DNA of 64,000 nucleotides from Pseudomonas saxonica (GTDB lineage Bacteria; Pseudomonadota; Gammaproteobacteria; Pseudomonadales; Pseudomonadaceae), in the NCBI RefSeq assembly GCF_007858365.1, contig NZ_VFIO01000004.1, forward strand, positions 186,001 through 250,000, given 5' to 3'. Position 1 is the first letter of the stretch. The number at the start of each line of letters is the position of its first letter. Positions 38,680 to 51,981 of the stretch are shown piece by piece. The notes under the pieces were generated by a model, which saw nothing but the letters and a program-made list of their open reading frames with translations, did no database searches and had not been told where the DNA came from. A program made the position numbers and the translations under genes.

Positions 38680-39237
38680 CTAACCGCCGTTCGCCAGTTC
38701 GGCGTAACGGTCACAATACGTGGCGTGGTCCATCACCATGCCGCTGGCCTGCATGAAGGCATAACAAATAGTCGGCCCGACGAACGTGAACCCGGCTTTT
38801 TTCAAGGCTTTGCTCATCGCTTCAGCCTCAGGCGTTACCGCCGGAAATTCATCCCGTTCGGTGAAATGATTGATCTTCGGTTTGCCCCCCACGAAAGACC
38901 ATAAAAACTCGACCGGGTCTTTCAACGCTAGCCAGGCTTGGGCATTGCGGCGGGCGCCGGTCACTTTGAGACGGTTACGAATGATCCCCGGATCTTGCAG
39001 CAACACCTCAATTTCGGCATCGCTCATAATCGCCAAGCGCTGCACATCGAAGCCGAACATGACCTTGCGATAATGTTCACGTTTCTTTAAAACCGTGATC
39101 CATGACAACCCCGCCTGGAACCCTTCGAGTAATAACAACTCGAACAAACCATGCGCATCGCGCAACGGCACGCCCCACTCTTGATCGTGATAGGCCACAT
39201 ACAGGGGGTCATCCGAACACCAGAAACAACGTGCCAT
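38680..39237 (-). CDS. tag: 3-methyladenine DNA glycosylase I
   Basis: Removes 3-methyladenine from DNA. The 185-residue protein begins MARCFWCSDDPLYVAYHDQEWGVP and has the zinc ligands C4, H17 and the C-terminal DHATYCDRY. The frame stays open far upstream, opposite glyQ, but the ATG at 39237 gives the family length. Divergent from glyQ. Confidence 0.95.
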   Translation of the reverse strand: MARCFWCSDDPLYVAYHDQEWGVPLRDAHGLFELLLLEGFQAGLSWITVLKKREHYRKVMFGFDVQRLAIMSDAEIEVLLQDPGIIRNRLKVTGARRNAQAWLALKDPVEFLWSFVGGKPKINHFTERDEFPAVTPEAEAMSKALKKAGFTFVGPTICYAFMQASGMVMDHATYCDRYAELANGG

Positions 39238-39271
39238 AAAGGCTCCAAGAGGTGGAGGCGCGACCGAATCG

Positions 39272-39277
39272 GGTATA
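39272..39277 (+). promoter_or_regulatory. Candidate -10 for glyQS
   Basis: TATACT, 42 bases before the GTG start of glyQ, in the 81-bp space between tag and glyQ. No clear -35. Confidence 0.4.
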
Positions 39278-39318
39278 CTCCCGCTCTTTAAATCGCAGCC
39301 CAAGAAACAGGTGAATTT

Positions 39319-40272
39319 GTGAGCCAGCCTACGCCAGCAGTGCGTACCTTCCAAGACTTGATCCTCGCCCTCCAGCAATACTGGGCCGAGCAAGGTTGTG
39401 TGGTGCTTCAGCCCTACGATATGGAAGTGGGCGCCGGCACATTCCATACCGCCACGTTTTTGCGCTCCCTGGGCCCAGAAACCTGGAACGCCGCTTATGT
39501 GCAGCCCAGTCGTCGCCCGACTGACGGCCGCTACGGCGAAAACCCGAACCGTTTGCAGCATTACTACCAGTTCCAGGTAGTTCTCAAGCCGAATCCGCCT
39601 AATTTTCAGGAGCTGTATCTGGGCTCGCTGAAACATATCGGCCTCGATCCGCTGGTGCACGACATCCGTTTCGTTGAAGACAACTGGGAATCGCCGACAC
39701 TTGGCGCCTGGGGTCTGGGCTGGGAAATCTGGCTCAACGGTATGGAAGTCACCCAATTCACTTACTTCCAGCAAGTTGGCGGTATTGAGTGCTACCCGGT
39801 AACCGGCGAAATCACCTATGGCCTTGAGCGTTTGGCGATGTACCTGCAAGGTGTCGATTCCGTCTACGACCTGGTCTGGACTGACGGCCCTTTCGGCAAA
39901 GTGACCTATGGCGATGTGTTCCATCAAAACGAAGTCGAGCAGTCGACTTACAACTTTGAACACGCCAACGTCGACAAACTGTTCGAGCTGTTCGATTTCT
40001 ACGAAAGCGAAGCCAAGCGCCTGATCGAACTCGACCAACCGCTGCCGTTGCCTAGCTACGAAATGGTCCTGAAAGCCTCGCACACCTTCAACTTGCTGGA
40101 TGCCCGTCGTGCCATTTCCGTCACGGCGCGTCAGCAATACATCCTGCGTGTGCGTACCTTGGCGCGTGCGGTCGCACAGGCCTACCTTGAAGCTCGCGCC
40201 AAGCTGGGCTTCCCGATGGCTCCACCCGATTTGCGTGATGAAGTGTTGGCTAAGTTGGAGGCTGCACAATGA
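39319..40272 (+). CDS. glyQ: Glycyl-tRNA synthetase alpha subunit
   Basis: Catalytic-core subunit of the tetrameric glycyl-tRNA synthetase, 317 residues. Class II motifs are visible in [25 protein letters not shown] (split near residues 36-60) and [27 protein letters not shown] start at 39319 with AGGTG. Its stop overlaps the glyS start by 4 bp (ATGA). Confidence 0.97.
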   Translation: MSQPTPAVRTFQDLILALQQYWAEQGCVVLQPYDMEVGAGTFHTATFLRSLGPETWNAAYVQPSRRPTDGRYGENPNRLQHYYQFQVVLKPNPPNFQELYLGSLKHIGLDPLVHDIRFVEDNWESPTLGAWGLGWEIWLNGMEVTQFTYFQQVGGIECYPVTGEITYGLERLAMYLQGVDSVYDLVWTDGPFGKVTYGDVFHQNEVEQSTYNFEHANVDKLFELFDFYESEAKRLIELDQPLPLPSYEMVLKASHTFNLLDARRAISVTARQQYILRVRTLARAVAQAYLEARAKLGFPMAPPDLRDEVLAKLEAAQ

Positions 40273-42323
40273 GTGCTCAAGATTTTCTGGTTGAACTGGG
40301 CACTGAAGAACTGCCGCCAAAAGCCCTTAACACCTTGGCTGACGCCTTTCTGGCCGGCATTGAAAAAGGCCTGCAAAGCGCCGGTGTAAAGTTCAGTGCT
40401 AAAAAAGTCTACGCTGCACCGCGCCGTTTGGCCGTGCTGCTGACCCAGCTCGAAACCCAGCAACCGGACCGCAGCATCAACATTGATGGCCCGCCACGTC
40501 AGGCAGCCTTTGATGCAGACGGTAACCCGACCCAAGCCGCCCTTGGCTTCGCCAAAAAGTGCGGTGTCGACCTGAGCGAAATCGACCAGAGCGGTCCAAA
40601 ACTGCGCTTCAGCCAGGTGATCGTCGGCAAGCCGACCGCCAGCCTGTTGCCAACCATTGTCGAAGACTCCCTGAACGACCTGCCCATTCCCAAGCGGATG
40701 CGTTGGGGTGCACGCAAGGTTGAGTTCGTGCGTCCAACCCAATGGCTGGTCATGCTGTTAGGCGACGAAGTAATCGATTGCACGATCCTCGCGCAAAAGT
40801 CCGGTCGCGATTCCCGTGGTCACCGCTTCCACCACCCGGAAAATGTGCGCATCAGTGCGCCGGCCAACTACGCCGAAGACCTGCGCAAAGCTTACGTGCA
40901 GGCTGATTTCTTTGAGCGTCGCGAGCTGATTACCAAGCGTGTGGAAGAGCTGGCGACCCTGCAGGAAGGCACCGCAATCGTTCCGCCGGCACTGCTCGAC
41001 GAAGTAACGGCGCTGGTTGAGTGGCCCGTACCGCTGGTGTGCTCGTTTGAAGAGCGCTTCCTGGAGGTTCCACAAGAAGCCTTGATCACCACCATGCAGG
41101 ACAACCAGAAGTACTTCTGCCTGCTGGACGCTGAAGGCAAATTGCTGCCGCGCTTCATCACCGTGGCCAACATCGAAAGCAAAGACCCGCAGCAGATCAT
41201 TTCCGGTAATGAGAAAGTGGTCCGCCCGCGTCTGACCGATGCTGAGTTCTTCTTCAAGCAAGACAAAAAACAGAAGCTCGAAAGCTTCAACGAGCGTCTG
41301 CAAAACGTCGTGTTCCAGGCGCAATTAGGCAGCGTCTATGACAAAGCCGAGCGCGTGTCCAAACTGGCTGCGTTCATCGCAGCACGCATTGGCGGCGACG
41401 CACAACGCGCAGCCCGCGCAGGGTTGCTGTCCAAGTGCGACCTGGCCACTGAAATGGTTGGCGAGTTCCCGGAAATGCAAGGCGTTGCCGGTTACTACTA
41501 CGCGCTGAACGACGGCGAGCCAGAAGACGTTGCCTTGGCGTTGAACGAGCAGTACATGCCGCGTGGCGCGGGCGCCGAGTTGCCAAGCACCCTGACAGGC
41601 GCTGCGGTAGCTATCGCTGACAAACTCGACACACTGGTTGGCATTTTCGGCATCGGCATGTTGCCCACCGGCAGCAAAGACCCGTATGCACTGCGTCGTG
41701 CGGCGCTGGGTATCTTGCGCATTCTGATCGATAAAAAACTCGACCTCGACCTGACCGACGCCGTTAAATTCGCCGTGAGCGCATTCGGGGCCAAGATCAA
41801 ATCAGCCGGTTTGGCAGATCAAGTGCTGGAATTCATCTTCGATCGCCTGCGGGCGCGTTATGAAGACGAAGGCGTGGATGTGGCCACTTACCTCTCGGTA
41901 CGTGCACTCAATCCTACTTCGGCATTGGACTTCGACCAGCGCGTGCAAGCCGTTCAAGCCTTCCGTCAATTGCCGGAAGCTGAAGCACTGGCAGCAGTGA
42001 ACAAACGCGTTTCTAATTTGCTGAGCAAAGTCGAGGGTACGGTTTCAACTCACGTTGAAGCGCGCTACTTCGACAATGCCAGCGAGTTCTCGTTGTTCTC
42101 GGCCATTCAGAAAGCCGACGAAGCCGTACAACCAATGGCTGCTGCTCGCCAGTACAACGAAGCGCTGACACGTCTGGCCTCGCTGCGCGAACCTGTGGAT
42201 GCATTCTTCGAGGCGGTAATGATCAACGCAGAAGACTCGAGCGTGCGGGCAAACCGCTATGCCTTGCTGGCACGTCTGCGCGGTCTGTTCCTCGGCGTTG
42301 CCGATATTTCGCTGCTGGGCTAA
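40269..42323 (+). CDS. glyS: Glycyl-tRNA synthetase beta subunit
   Basis: tRNA-binding subunit, 684 residues, beginning [20 protein letters not shown]. Internal HD-like segment and C-terminal anticodon-binding region (about 580-684) are as in the family. Coupled to glyQ and followed 10 bp later by gmhB. Confidence 0.97.
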   Translation: MSAQDFLVELGTEELPPKALNTLADAFLAGIEKGLQSAGVKFSAKKVYAAPRRLAVLLTQLETQQPDRSINIDGPPRQAAFDADGNPTQAALGFAKKCGVDLSEIDQSGPKLRFSQVIVGKPTASLLPTIVEDSLNDLPIPKRMRWGARKVEFVRPTQWLVMLLGDEVIDCTILAQKSGRDSRGHRFHHPENVRISAPANYAEDLRKAYVQADFFERRELITKRVEELATLQEGTAIVPPALLDEVTALVEWPVPLVCSFEERFLEVPQEALITTMQDNQKYFCLLDAEGKLLPRFITVANIESKDPQQIISGNEKVVRPRLTDAEFFFKQDKKQKLESFNERLQNVVFQAQLGSVYDKAERVSKLAAFIAARIGGDAQRAARAGLLSKCDLATEMVGEFPEMQGVAGYYYALNDGEPEDVALALNEQYMPRGAGAELPSTLTGAAVAIADKLDTLVGIFGIGMLPTGSKDPYALRRAALGILRILIDKKLDLDLTDAVKFAVSAFGAKIKSAGLADQVLEFIFDRLRARYEDEGVDVATYLSVRALNPTSALDFDQRVQAVQAFRQLPEAEALAAVNKRVSNLLSKVEGTVSTHVEARYFDNASEFSLFSAIQKADEAVQPMAAARQYNEALTRLASLREPVDAFFEAVMINAEDSSVRANRYALLARLRGLFLGVADISLLG

Positions 42324-42333
42324 GGGGCTGCTG

Positions 42334-42867
42334 TTGAAACTGCTGATTCTCGATCGGGACGGAGTGATCAATTACGACTCCGACGCTTACATCAAGTCAG
42401 TTGAGGAGTGGATCCCACTGCCCGGCGCGATCGAGGCCATTGCGCAGTTGAGCAAAGCCGGCTGGACGGTGGCGATTGCCACTAACCAGTCCGGCATTGC
42501 CCGCGGCTACTACGATATCGCCACGCTCGACGCCATGCATGCCCGTTTACGGGCGTTAGTGGCGGAGCAGGGTGGCGAAGTCGGCCTCATTGTTTACTGC
42601 CCTCACTGCCCTGATCAGGGCTGTGACTGCCGCAAGCCTAAGCCTGGCATGTTGCGCACCATTGCCGCGCATTACGATGTCGATTTGATCGAATGTTGGT
42701 TCGTGGGCGACAGTTTAGGTGACTTGCAGGCTGCAGAAGCCGTCGGTTCTCAGCCAGTTTTGGTAAAAACCGGAAAAGGCCTGAAAACTTTAACCAAAGT
42801 ATTACCGGTTAATACTCTAGTATTTGACGATCTGGCGGCAGTTGCCGCAGAACTTATCAACAAATAA
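42334..42867 (+). CDS. gmhB: D-glycero-beta-D-manno-heptose 1,7-bisphosphate phosphatase
   Basis: HAD phosphatase of the ADP-heptose (LPS inner core) pathway, 177 residues. Catalytic LDRDGVIN, motif II TNQSG, zinc ligands in CPHCPDQGCDCRKPKPGM, and GDSLGDLQAA. The start is a TTG at 42334 with AAGGGG six bases upstream; the frame is open further up only inside glyS. Confidence 0.94.
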   Translation: MKLLILDRDGVINYDSDAYIKSVEEWIPLPGAIEAIAQLSKAGWTVAIATNQSGIARGYYDIATLDAMHARLRALVAEQGGEVGLIVYCPHCPDQGCDCRKPKPGMLRTIAAHYDVDLIECWFVGDSLGDLQAAEAVGSQPVLVKTGKGLKTLTKVLPVNTLVFDDLAAVAAELINK

Positions 42868-42946
42868 AACCGCTTTGAACCTTTGCCTGCCTCCTGAGTG
42901 CAGGCCCTGTTCGGGCAGGTTTTAGTCAGCAACGGTAAAAGTCGCT

Positions 42947-43717
42947 ATGTCGATCCTGCAGGCCATCAGAACTTTTTTCTTTTACCTGCTGTTGGGTACC
43001 AGTTCTTTGTTGTGGTGCTCGCTGAGCTTTTTTGTCGCCCCCTTCCTGCCGTTTCGTGCGCGTTATCGGTTCATCAACGTGTACTGGTGCCGGTGTGCGC
43101 TTTGGCTGACACGGGTGTTTCTAGGCATCAACGTCAAGGTCACCGGTGCTGAAAACATCCCTGAGCGCCCTTGTGTCATTTTGGCCAACCACCAAAGTAC
43201 CTGGGAGACATTTTTTCTCTCGGCTTACTTTCAGCCGTTGAGCCAGGTGCTTAAACGCGAGTTGCTCTACGTGCCGTTTTTTGGCTGGGCGATGGCGATG
43301 CTGCGTCCGATTGCCATTGACCGCGAGAACCCGAAGGCTGCGCTCAAGCACATCGCAAAAAAGGGCGATGAGCTACTCAAGGACAACATTTGGGTGCTGA
43401 TTTTCCCTGAGGGCACTCGCGTTCCCTATGGTCAGATCGGCAAGTTTTCCCGTGGGGGGACTGCTCTGGCGGTCAATGCTGAGTTGCCGGTACTCCCGAT
43501 TGCCCACAACGCGGGCAAGTTCTGGCCCAAGACCGGTTGGGCTAAAAAGTCTGGGACCATTGAGTTGGTGATTGGCAAACCTATGTATGCCAACGGCACA
43601 GGGCCACGCGCAATCGCTGAGCTAAATGATCGGGTACAAGCCTGGAATGAAAATGCTCAAAGGGCCATGGGCTCCTTGCCGCCTGTAGCCGTGCAGGAAA
43701 AAACAGAAGTGATCTGA
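42947..43717 (+). CDS. plsC: 1-acyl-sn-glycerol-3-phosphate acyltransferase
   Basis: Makes phosphatidic acid at the inner membrane. The 256-residue protein has an N-terminal hydrophobic segment (about 7-32), the NHQSTWE form of the HX4D/E motif, and FPEGTR. It corresponds to PA0005 beside gyrB-recF in P. aeruginosa; here an extra three-gene cassette follows. A perfect DnaA box lies six bases after the stop codon (43723-43731). Confidence 0.92.
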   Translation: MSILQAIRTFFFYLLLGTSSLLWCSLSFFVAPFLPFRARYRFINVYWCRCALWLTRVFLGINVKVTGAENIPERPCVILANHQSTWETFFLSAYFQPLSQVLKRELLYVPFFGWAMAMLRPIAIDRENPKAALKHIAKKGDELLKDNIWVLIFPEGTRVPYGQIGKFSRGGTALAVNAELPVLPIAHNAGKFWPKTGWAKKSGTIELVIGKPMYANGTGPRAIAELNDRVQAWNENAQRAMGSLPPVAVQEKTEVI

Positions 43718-43846
43718 AAAATTGTGGATAACTTGTGCGCAAGTTTTTTATTTCGCTAAAAAAACATTCATAAGCTGATGATTTATAAGCTAATTTATGA
43801 ATATTCTTTTTCAGTGAAAAACGTGCATAAGTTTTTCTGAGCCATA

Positions 43847-43875
43847 AAAAAACCGACTTTAAGTCGGTTTTTTTC
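43847..43875. terminator. Bidirectional intrinsic terminator
   Basis: AAACCGACTT / AAGTCGGTTT stem with A tract before and T tract after, between plsC (+) and the MFS gene (-). Serves either direction. Confidence 0.88.
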
Positions 43876-43901
43876 TGCTTGTGATTTCCCTCATCGAGTC
43901 A

Positions 43902-43922
43902 CCCCTCTCCCGTCGGGAGAGG
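43902..43922. repeat. Short REP-like palindrome
   Basis: CCCCTCTCCC-GT-CGGGAGAGGGG, a compact form of the same palindrome that bounds the tandem repeats in the cox operon. Confidence 0.7.
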
Positions 43923-43939
43923 GGGAAACCGGCGTTGTC

Positions 43940-45562
43940 TCAAACCTTATCAATATTCACGTTTTTGGTTTCCTTGAGGAACAGTATCCCGACCACCAGA
44001 CTGACGCCCGTAATCACAACGGGGTACCACAACCCGTAAAAAATATCCCCGGTGTAGACCACCAAGGCAAAGGACACGGTCGGCAGGAACCCGCCAAACC
44101 ATCCATTACCAATGTGGTAGGGCAGGGACATCGAGGTATAACGGATGCGCGTCGGGAACAGTTCAACCATCACGGCCGCGAGCGGGCCGTAAGTCATGGT
44201 CGCGATAAGAGTCAGCAGCACCATGATCAGCACCACCATCGGCTGGTTCACCGAACTTGCATCAGCCTTGGCCGGATAACCCGCGTCTGTGATCGCCGCG
44301 CGCAAGGCCGCTTCGTCAAAGCCACTGATTTTCTGCTCACCGATCGACACTTCGACGCCAGCACCAGAAGCTGCAGGTTGCGAGGTGTAAGGCAAACCTT
44401 GTTTCACCAGAAAGGTTTTAACCTTGTCACACGGGCTGTCAAAACGCGCCTTGCCCACAGGGTCAAACTGAAAGGTGCAGGTGGATGGGTCGGCCATCAC
44501 CACAATCGGTGATTGGCGACTGGCCGTGTCAATCTGTGGGTTCGCGTAATGACTCAGCGCTTTGAACAACGGAAAGTACAGCACGGTGGCCAGTAACAGA
44601 CCCAACATCAAAATGGGCTTGCGCCCTACGCGGTCAGACAGCCAGCCGAAGAAGATGAAGAAGGGCGCACCAATCACCACGCTGATAATCAGCAGCATAT
44701 TGGCTTGAGCCGGGTCCATCTTGAGCATCTGAGTGAGGAAGAACAGCACGTAGAACTGCGCCGTATAGAACGTCACGGCTTGGCCTGCGTTAATGCCGAA
44801 CAGGGCGATCAGCACAATTTTCAGGTTTTCCCATTTACCGAACGATTCACGAATCGGCGACTTGCTGGTTTTACCTTCGGCCTTCATTTTGGCGAAGGCG
44901 GGCGATTCATGCATGCTCATGCGGATCCAGGTCGAGATGCCCAGCAGCACAATGGACAGCAGGAACGGCAAGCGCCAGCCCCAGACCTCAAACTGATCAC
45001 CCGTAAGGTAGCGGCAGCTGAGCACTACCACCAACGACAGCAACAAGCCCAAGGTGGCGGTCGATTGTATCCAGCTGGTATTGAAACCGCGTTTGCCAGG
45101 CGCTGCGTGTTCGGCCACGTATGTCGCGGCCCCGCCATATTCACCGCCCAGCGCCAGCCCTTGAAGCATTCGCAGCAGCACCAGCATGATCGGTGCTGCG
45201 ATACCGATGCTGGTGTACGTCGGCAGCAAGCCAACAGCAAAGGTCGATAAGCCCATCAGAATGATGGTCATGAGGAAGGTGTATTTTCGCCCGATCATGT
45301 CGCCCAACCGGCCAAACACCAACGCCCCGAATGGCCGCACCAAAAAACCGGCGGCAAAGGCCATCAAGGCAAAGATAAACGCAGTGGTGTCGTTAACGCC
45401 GGCAAAGAACTGCTTGCTGAGAACTGTCGCCAGGGCGCCATACAAGAAAAAGTCATACCACTCGAAAACGGTCCCGAGGGATGACGCAAAAATAATCTTA
45501 CGTTCTTCACGGCCGGTTGTTCCCTTGGCGGGAGCGGCGGTTTGTGCAAGTGAATCCGACAT
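43940..45562 (-). CDS. MFS transporter, metabolite/H+ symporter type
   Basis: A 540-residue major facilitator of the metabolite:H+ symporter (ShiA/ProP-like) group: ASSLGTVFEWYDFFLYG, GRLGDMIGRKYTF, GGEYGGAATYVAEHAAPGKRG. About twelve helices, but with an extra hydrophilic insert of about 100 residues (about 337-438) containing two cysteines. ATG at 45562 with GAGGG; a longer frame to 45613 is less likely. Same strand as the GMC oxidoreductase 91 bp upstream, suggesting uptake of that enzyme's substrate. Confidence 0.88.
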   Translation of the reverse strand: MSDSLAQTAAPAKGTTGREERKIIFASSLGTVFEWYDFFLYGALATVLSKQFFAGVNDTTAFIFALMAFAAGFLVRPFGALVFGRLGDMIGRKYTFLMTIILMGLSTFAVGLLPTYTSIGIAAPIMLVLLRMLQGLALGGEYGGAATYVAEHAAPGKRGFNTSWIQSTATLGLLLSLVVVLSCRYLTGDQFEVWGWRLPFLLSIVLLGISTWIRMSMHESPAFAKMKAEGKTSKSPIRESFGKWENLKIVLIALFGINAGQAVTFYTAQFYVLFFLTQMLKMDPAQANMLLIISVVIGAPFFIFFGWLSDRVGRKPILMLGLLLATVLYFPLFKALSHYANPQIDTASRQSPIVVMADPSTCTFQFDPVGKARFDSPCDKVKTFLVKQGLPYTSQPAASGAGVEVSIGEQKISGFDEAALRAAITDAGYPAKADASSVNQPMVVLIMVLLTLIATMTYGPLAAVMVELFPTRIRYTSMSLPYHIGNGWFGGFLPTVSFALVVYTGDIFYGLWYPVVITGVSLVVGILFLKETKNVNIDKV

Positions 45563-45653
45563 ATTCAATGCCCTCGGCCTTGTTAGGCCACAGTGATTAT
45601 TGTTGTTGTCCACTGTCGGTTTCGGATGACTGCGCCCGAAACCACGACCGCCT

Positions 45654-47309
45654 TCAGGCGACCGGTATTACTGTTTCACGTGTGTTGTCTGTTTCTTTCG
45701 TGTGGATAGGCGCTGCAAGAATCATCTGCGCAGCTTTTTCCCCAATCATCAGGGTAGGTGAACACGTATTGCCTGACACAATATTTGGCATGATTGACGC
45801 ATCGGCAACTCTCAGCCCCGCAACACCGTGGACGCGTAACTCGGCATCCACCACCGCCTCAGTGTCCTGGCCCATGCGGCATGTACCCACCGGGTGAAAG
45901 ATCGTGGTACCTATGCGGGCTGCGGCTTTGTGTAACTGCTGCTCAGTTTGCAACTCAATACCCGGTAAATACTCTTCGGGACAGAAGGCCTGGAGAGCAG
46001 GGTGGGCGACGATTTTTCGGGTAAGGCGGATGGCATCGACGGCAACCTTTAAATCGTCGGGATGGCTCAGGTAATTAGGGTCGATCAAGGGGGCGTCGTC
46101 AGGATTGGCGGAGCGAATATCAATACGCCCACGACTTTTGGGCCGCAAGTTACACACAGAGGCCGTGAACGCCGGGAAGGTGTGTAACGGTTCGCCAAAG
46201 CGCTCAAGTGAAAGAGGTTGGACGTGATACTGCAAATTGGCGGAGGGTTGCTCGGGATCAGATTTAACGAAGGCCCCGAGTTGGCTCGGAGCCATCGCTA
46301 GTGGACCACTGCGGTCGTAGGCATAACGCAGGCCCATACCGACTTTGCCCCACACGCTATTCGCTACTTGGTTAAGGGTGCGGGCGTTGCTCAGTTTGAA
46401 GATCAGCCGCAGTTGCAGGTGATCTTGCAGGTTGCCGCCAACGCCGGGCAGTTCGTGCTTAACCGTTATCCCCAGGCTTTCCAGTAGTGGTCGTGGGCCA
46501 ATACCGGAGCGCTGCAAGATGCCCGGGGAGCTGACTGCTCCGGCACACAGAATGATTTCCCGGCGCGCCGTGAATATCGTCTCGGCACCTTTCCAGCGGG
46601 CGCATACCTGTGTGGCGCGAAGATTTTCAAGCAGCACCTTGTCGACTTGAACATGGGTCAACACAGTCAAGTTCGGGCGCTTGAGCACGGGCCGCAGAAA
46701 CGCCTTGGAAGCATTCCAGCGCACACCGGCACGTTGATTGACCTGAAAGTATCCACAGCCCTGGTTATCGCCGGTGTTGAAGTCGGCTACCGTGGGTATG
46801 CCGCTTTGGGCAGCAGCCTCCCGGAAGGCATCCAGAATCGACCATGAGTAGCGCTGTTGCTCAACCCGCCATTCGCCCCCCGCACCGTGCAAGTCCGAGT
46901 CGCCGCCGTAGTGTTTTTCGCTGCGTTTAAACAGCGGTAAAACATCTTTCCAGGCCCAGCCCCGATTGCCTTGCTCGGCCCAACGATCGTAATCGCCTGC
47001 CTGACCGCGCATGTAGATCATGCCGTTGATTGACGAGCTGCCGCCCAATACTTTGCCTCGGGGGTAACTCAGACTACGCCCCTGCAAACCGGCCTGCGCC
47101 TCAGTTTTGAAGCACCAGTCGGTGCGCGGATTGCCGATGCAGTAGAGGTAACCCACAGGGATATGGATCCACGGGTAGTTGTCTTCTCCGCCCGCTTCAA
47201 GCAGCAGCACGTTATTTTTGGGATCAGCCGACAGCCGATTCGCCAGCACAGAACCTGCGGGTCCTGCGCCCACTACGATGTAGTCGTACACCTGATGGCT
47301 TGATGTCAT
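45654..47309 (-). CDS. GMC family FAD-dependent oxidoreductase (choline/alcohol dehydrogenase-like)
   Basis: A 551-residue flavoenzyme. FAD-binding VVGAGPAGSVLANRLS at the N-terminus, GMC signature 1 near YPRGKVLGGSSSINGM, signature 2 GAVSSPGILQRSGIG, and the C-terminal active-site region HPVGTCRMG and SGNTCSPTLMIGEKAA. It oxidises an alcohol; the substrate is not clear and true choline dehydrogenase is only one option. Divergent from the LysR gene. Confidence 0.9.
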   Translation of the reverse strand: MTSSHQVYDYIVVGAGPAGSVLANRLSADPKNNVLLLEAGGEDNYPWIHIPVGYLYCIGNPRTDWCFKTEAQAGLQGRSLSYPRGKVLGGSSSINGMIYMRGQAGDYDRWAEQGNRGWAWKDVLPLFKRSEKHYGGDSDLHGAGGEWRVEQQRYSWSILDAFREAAAQSGIPTVADFNTGDNQGCGYFQVNQRAGVRWNASKAFLRPVLKRPNLTVLTHVQVDKVLLENLRATQVCARWKGAETIFTARREIILCAGAVSSPGILQRSGIGPRPLLESLGITVKHELPGVGGNLQDHLQLRLIFKLSNARTLNQVANSVWGKVGMGLRYAYDRSGPLAMAPSQLGAFVKSDPEQPSANLQYHVQPLSLERFGEPLHTFPAFTASVCNLRPKSRGRIDIRSANPDDAPLIDPNYLSHPDDLKVAVDAIRLTRKIVAHPALQAFCPEEYLPGIELQTEQQLHKAAARIGTTIFHPVGTCRMGQDTEAVVDAELRVHGVAGLRVADASIMPNIVSGNTCSPTLMIGEKAAQMILAAPIHTKETDNTRETVIPVA

Positions 47310-47433
47310 GCAACACCTTTTTTTTATTCTTGTCCTGCACCATCGTATTGATTAATTTCGAGTTTGAAACGCGTGATTTCGCCCACGGCATGTGCGTTTT
47401 TGCACAGCCAATCGTATAGCGCTGGGGAATGAC

Positions 47434-48321
47434 ATGTTCGACTGGAACGACCTGCGGTACTTTCTGGAGCTGCACCGAGGAGGCCGCCTGCTCAGCGCGG
47501 CTAAACGGCTGAATACCACCCACAGTACGGTAGCGCGCCATATAGAGCAGATTGAGCAACACCTTGGCGCGGCATTGTTTATCCAGCACGCTCAGGGATA
47601 TGAACTGACACCGGCAGGGCAGGCGCTGCTCAAACATGCCGAAGCGATGGAGAACGTCGCCTTGCTGGCACAAGAAGAAATCAGCCAAGCTATCGCGCCC
47701 TTGGGCAAAATCCGCCTTGGCGTCACTGAAGGCATTGGGATCATGTTTATTACTCCGCGGCTGGGCGGGTTATTCGAACGCTACCCCGGGCTGGAAGTCG
47801 AGCTGGTTGCCGTTCCGCGTTTTGTCAGCATCCTCAACCGTGAAGCTGAAATCAGCATCCACCTTGAACGCCCCAATGCCGATCTGTTGATAACTCGCAA
47901 ACTCACGGATTACCGCCTGGCGCTTTACGCCAGCCAGCAGTATCTCGATAAAGCACCGCCGCTCGATACCCGTGAAGACTTGGCAAATCATCAATGGATT
48001 GGCTACGTCGATGATTTGTTGTTCAGCCAGGAATTACTATTCCTTAACAACTTCTGCCGCACGCCTACCGTGACCTTTCGCAGCACCAGCGTCATCGCGC
48101 AACAACACGCCGCCCGCGCAGGGCTGGGGATCGCCGTGCTACCTAATTACATGGCCAGCAACGACCCGCAACTGGTTCGTGTATTGCCTGAAGAAGCGGT
48201 ACAACGCAGTTACTGGATCAGTACCCGGCGCGAGTTGCACAAGTCCGTGAGGTTAAGGGTGGTGTGGGATTACTTGCTGGAACTGTGTGCCAAGGAACAT
48301 GAGGTGTTATTGGCCCGGTGA
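47434..48321 (+). CDS. LysR family transcriptional regulator
   Basis: A 295-residue LysR protein: N-terminal HTH (MFDWNDLRYFLELHRGGRLLSAAKRLNTTHSTVARHIE, residues about 1-37) and a co-inducer domain from about 90. Shares a 124-bp divergent promoter region with the GMC gene, the usual arrangement for a regulator of the neighbouring operon. ATG at 47434 with GGGGAA. Confidence 0.9.
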   Translation: MFDWNDLRYFLELHRGGRLLSAAKRLNTTHSTVARHIEQIEQHLGAALFIQHAQGYELTPAGQALLKHAEAMENVALLAQEEISQAIAPLGKIRLGVTEGIGIMFITPRLGGLFERYPGLEVELVAVPRFVSILNREAEISIHLERPNADLLITRKLTDYRLALYASQQYLDKAPPLDTREDLANHQWIGYVDDLLFSQELLFLNNFCRTPTVTFRSTSVIAQQHAARAGLGIAVLPNYMASNDPQLVRVLPEEAVQRSYWISTRRELHKSVRLRVVWDYLLELCAKEHEVLLAR

Positions 48322-48355
48322 AAGTTCTACCTGACAGCGCGGTCTTATCCACACA

Positions 48356-48397
48356 TAAAAAAACCCCGCCCTGTCAGGTGACGGGGCGGGGTTTTTA
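48356..48397. terminator. Bidirectional intrinsic terminator between LysR gene and gyrB
   Basis: AAACCCCGCCC / GGGGCGGGGTTT stem with A tract and T tract, in the gap between the convergent LysR gene and gyrB. It is flanked by two perfect DnaA boxes (48345-48353 and 48401-48409). Confidence 0.9.
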
Positions 48398-48433
48398 AGC
48401 TGTGGATAAGTTGCTATCCCAAGCCTCTACGCA

Positions 48434-51960
<3,527 letters not shown>

Positions 51961-51981
51961 CTAGCGTAGGCTGTGCATAAG

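Larger units (their letters stand above)
43718..43939. other. AT-rich spacer after plsC with inverted repeats
   Basis: Contains a DnaA box (43723-43731), a strongly AT-rich stretch (about 43740-43845) with the inverted pair ATTCATAA (43766-43773) / TTATGAAT (43795-43802), an intrinsic terminator and a REP-like palindrome. No gene. Confidence 0.6.

Noticed and set aside
39238..40320. Possible N-terminal extension of tag over glyQ
   Set aside because: The extension is the reverse complement of glyQ codons; tag proteins are about 185 residues and start MARCFWC.
45672..45687. Half-parS-like TGTTTCACGTG in the GMC gene
   Set aside because: Only the left half matches; the right half has five mismatches to the palindrome.
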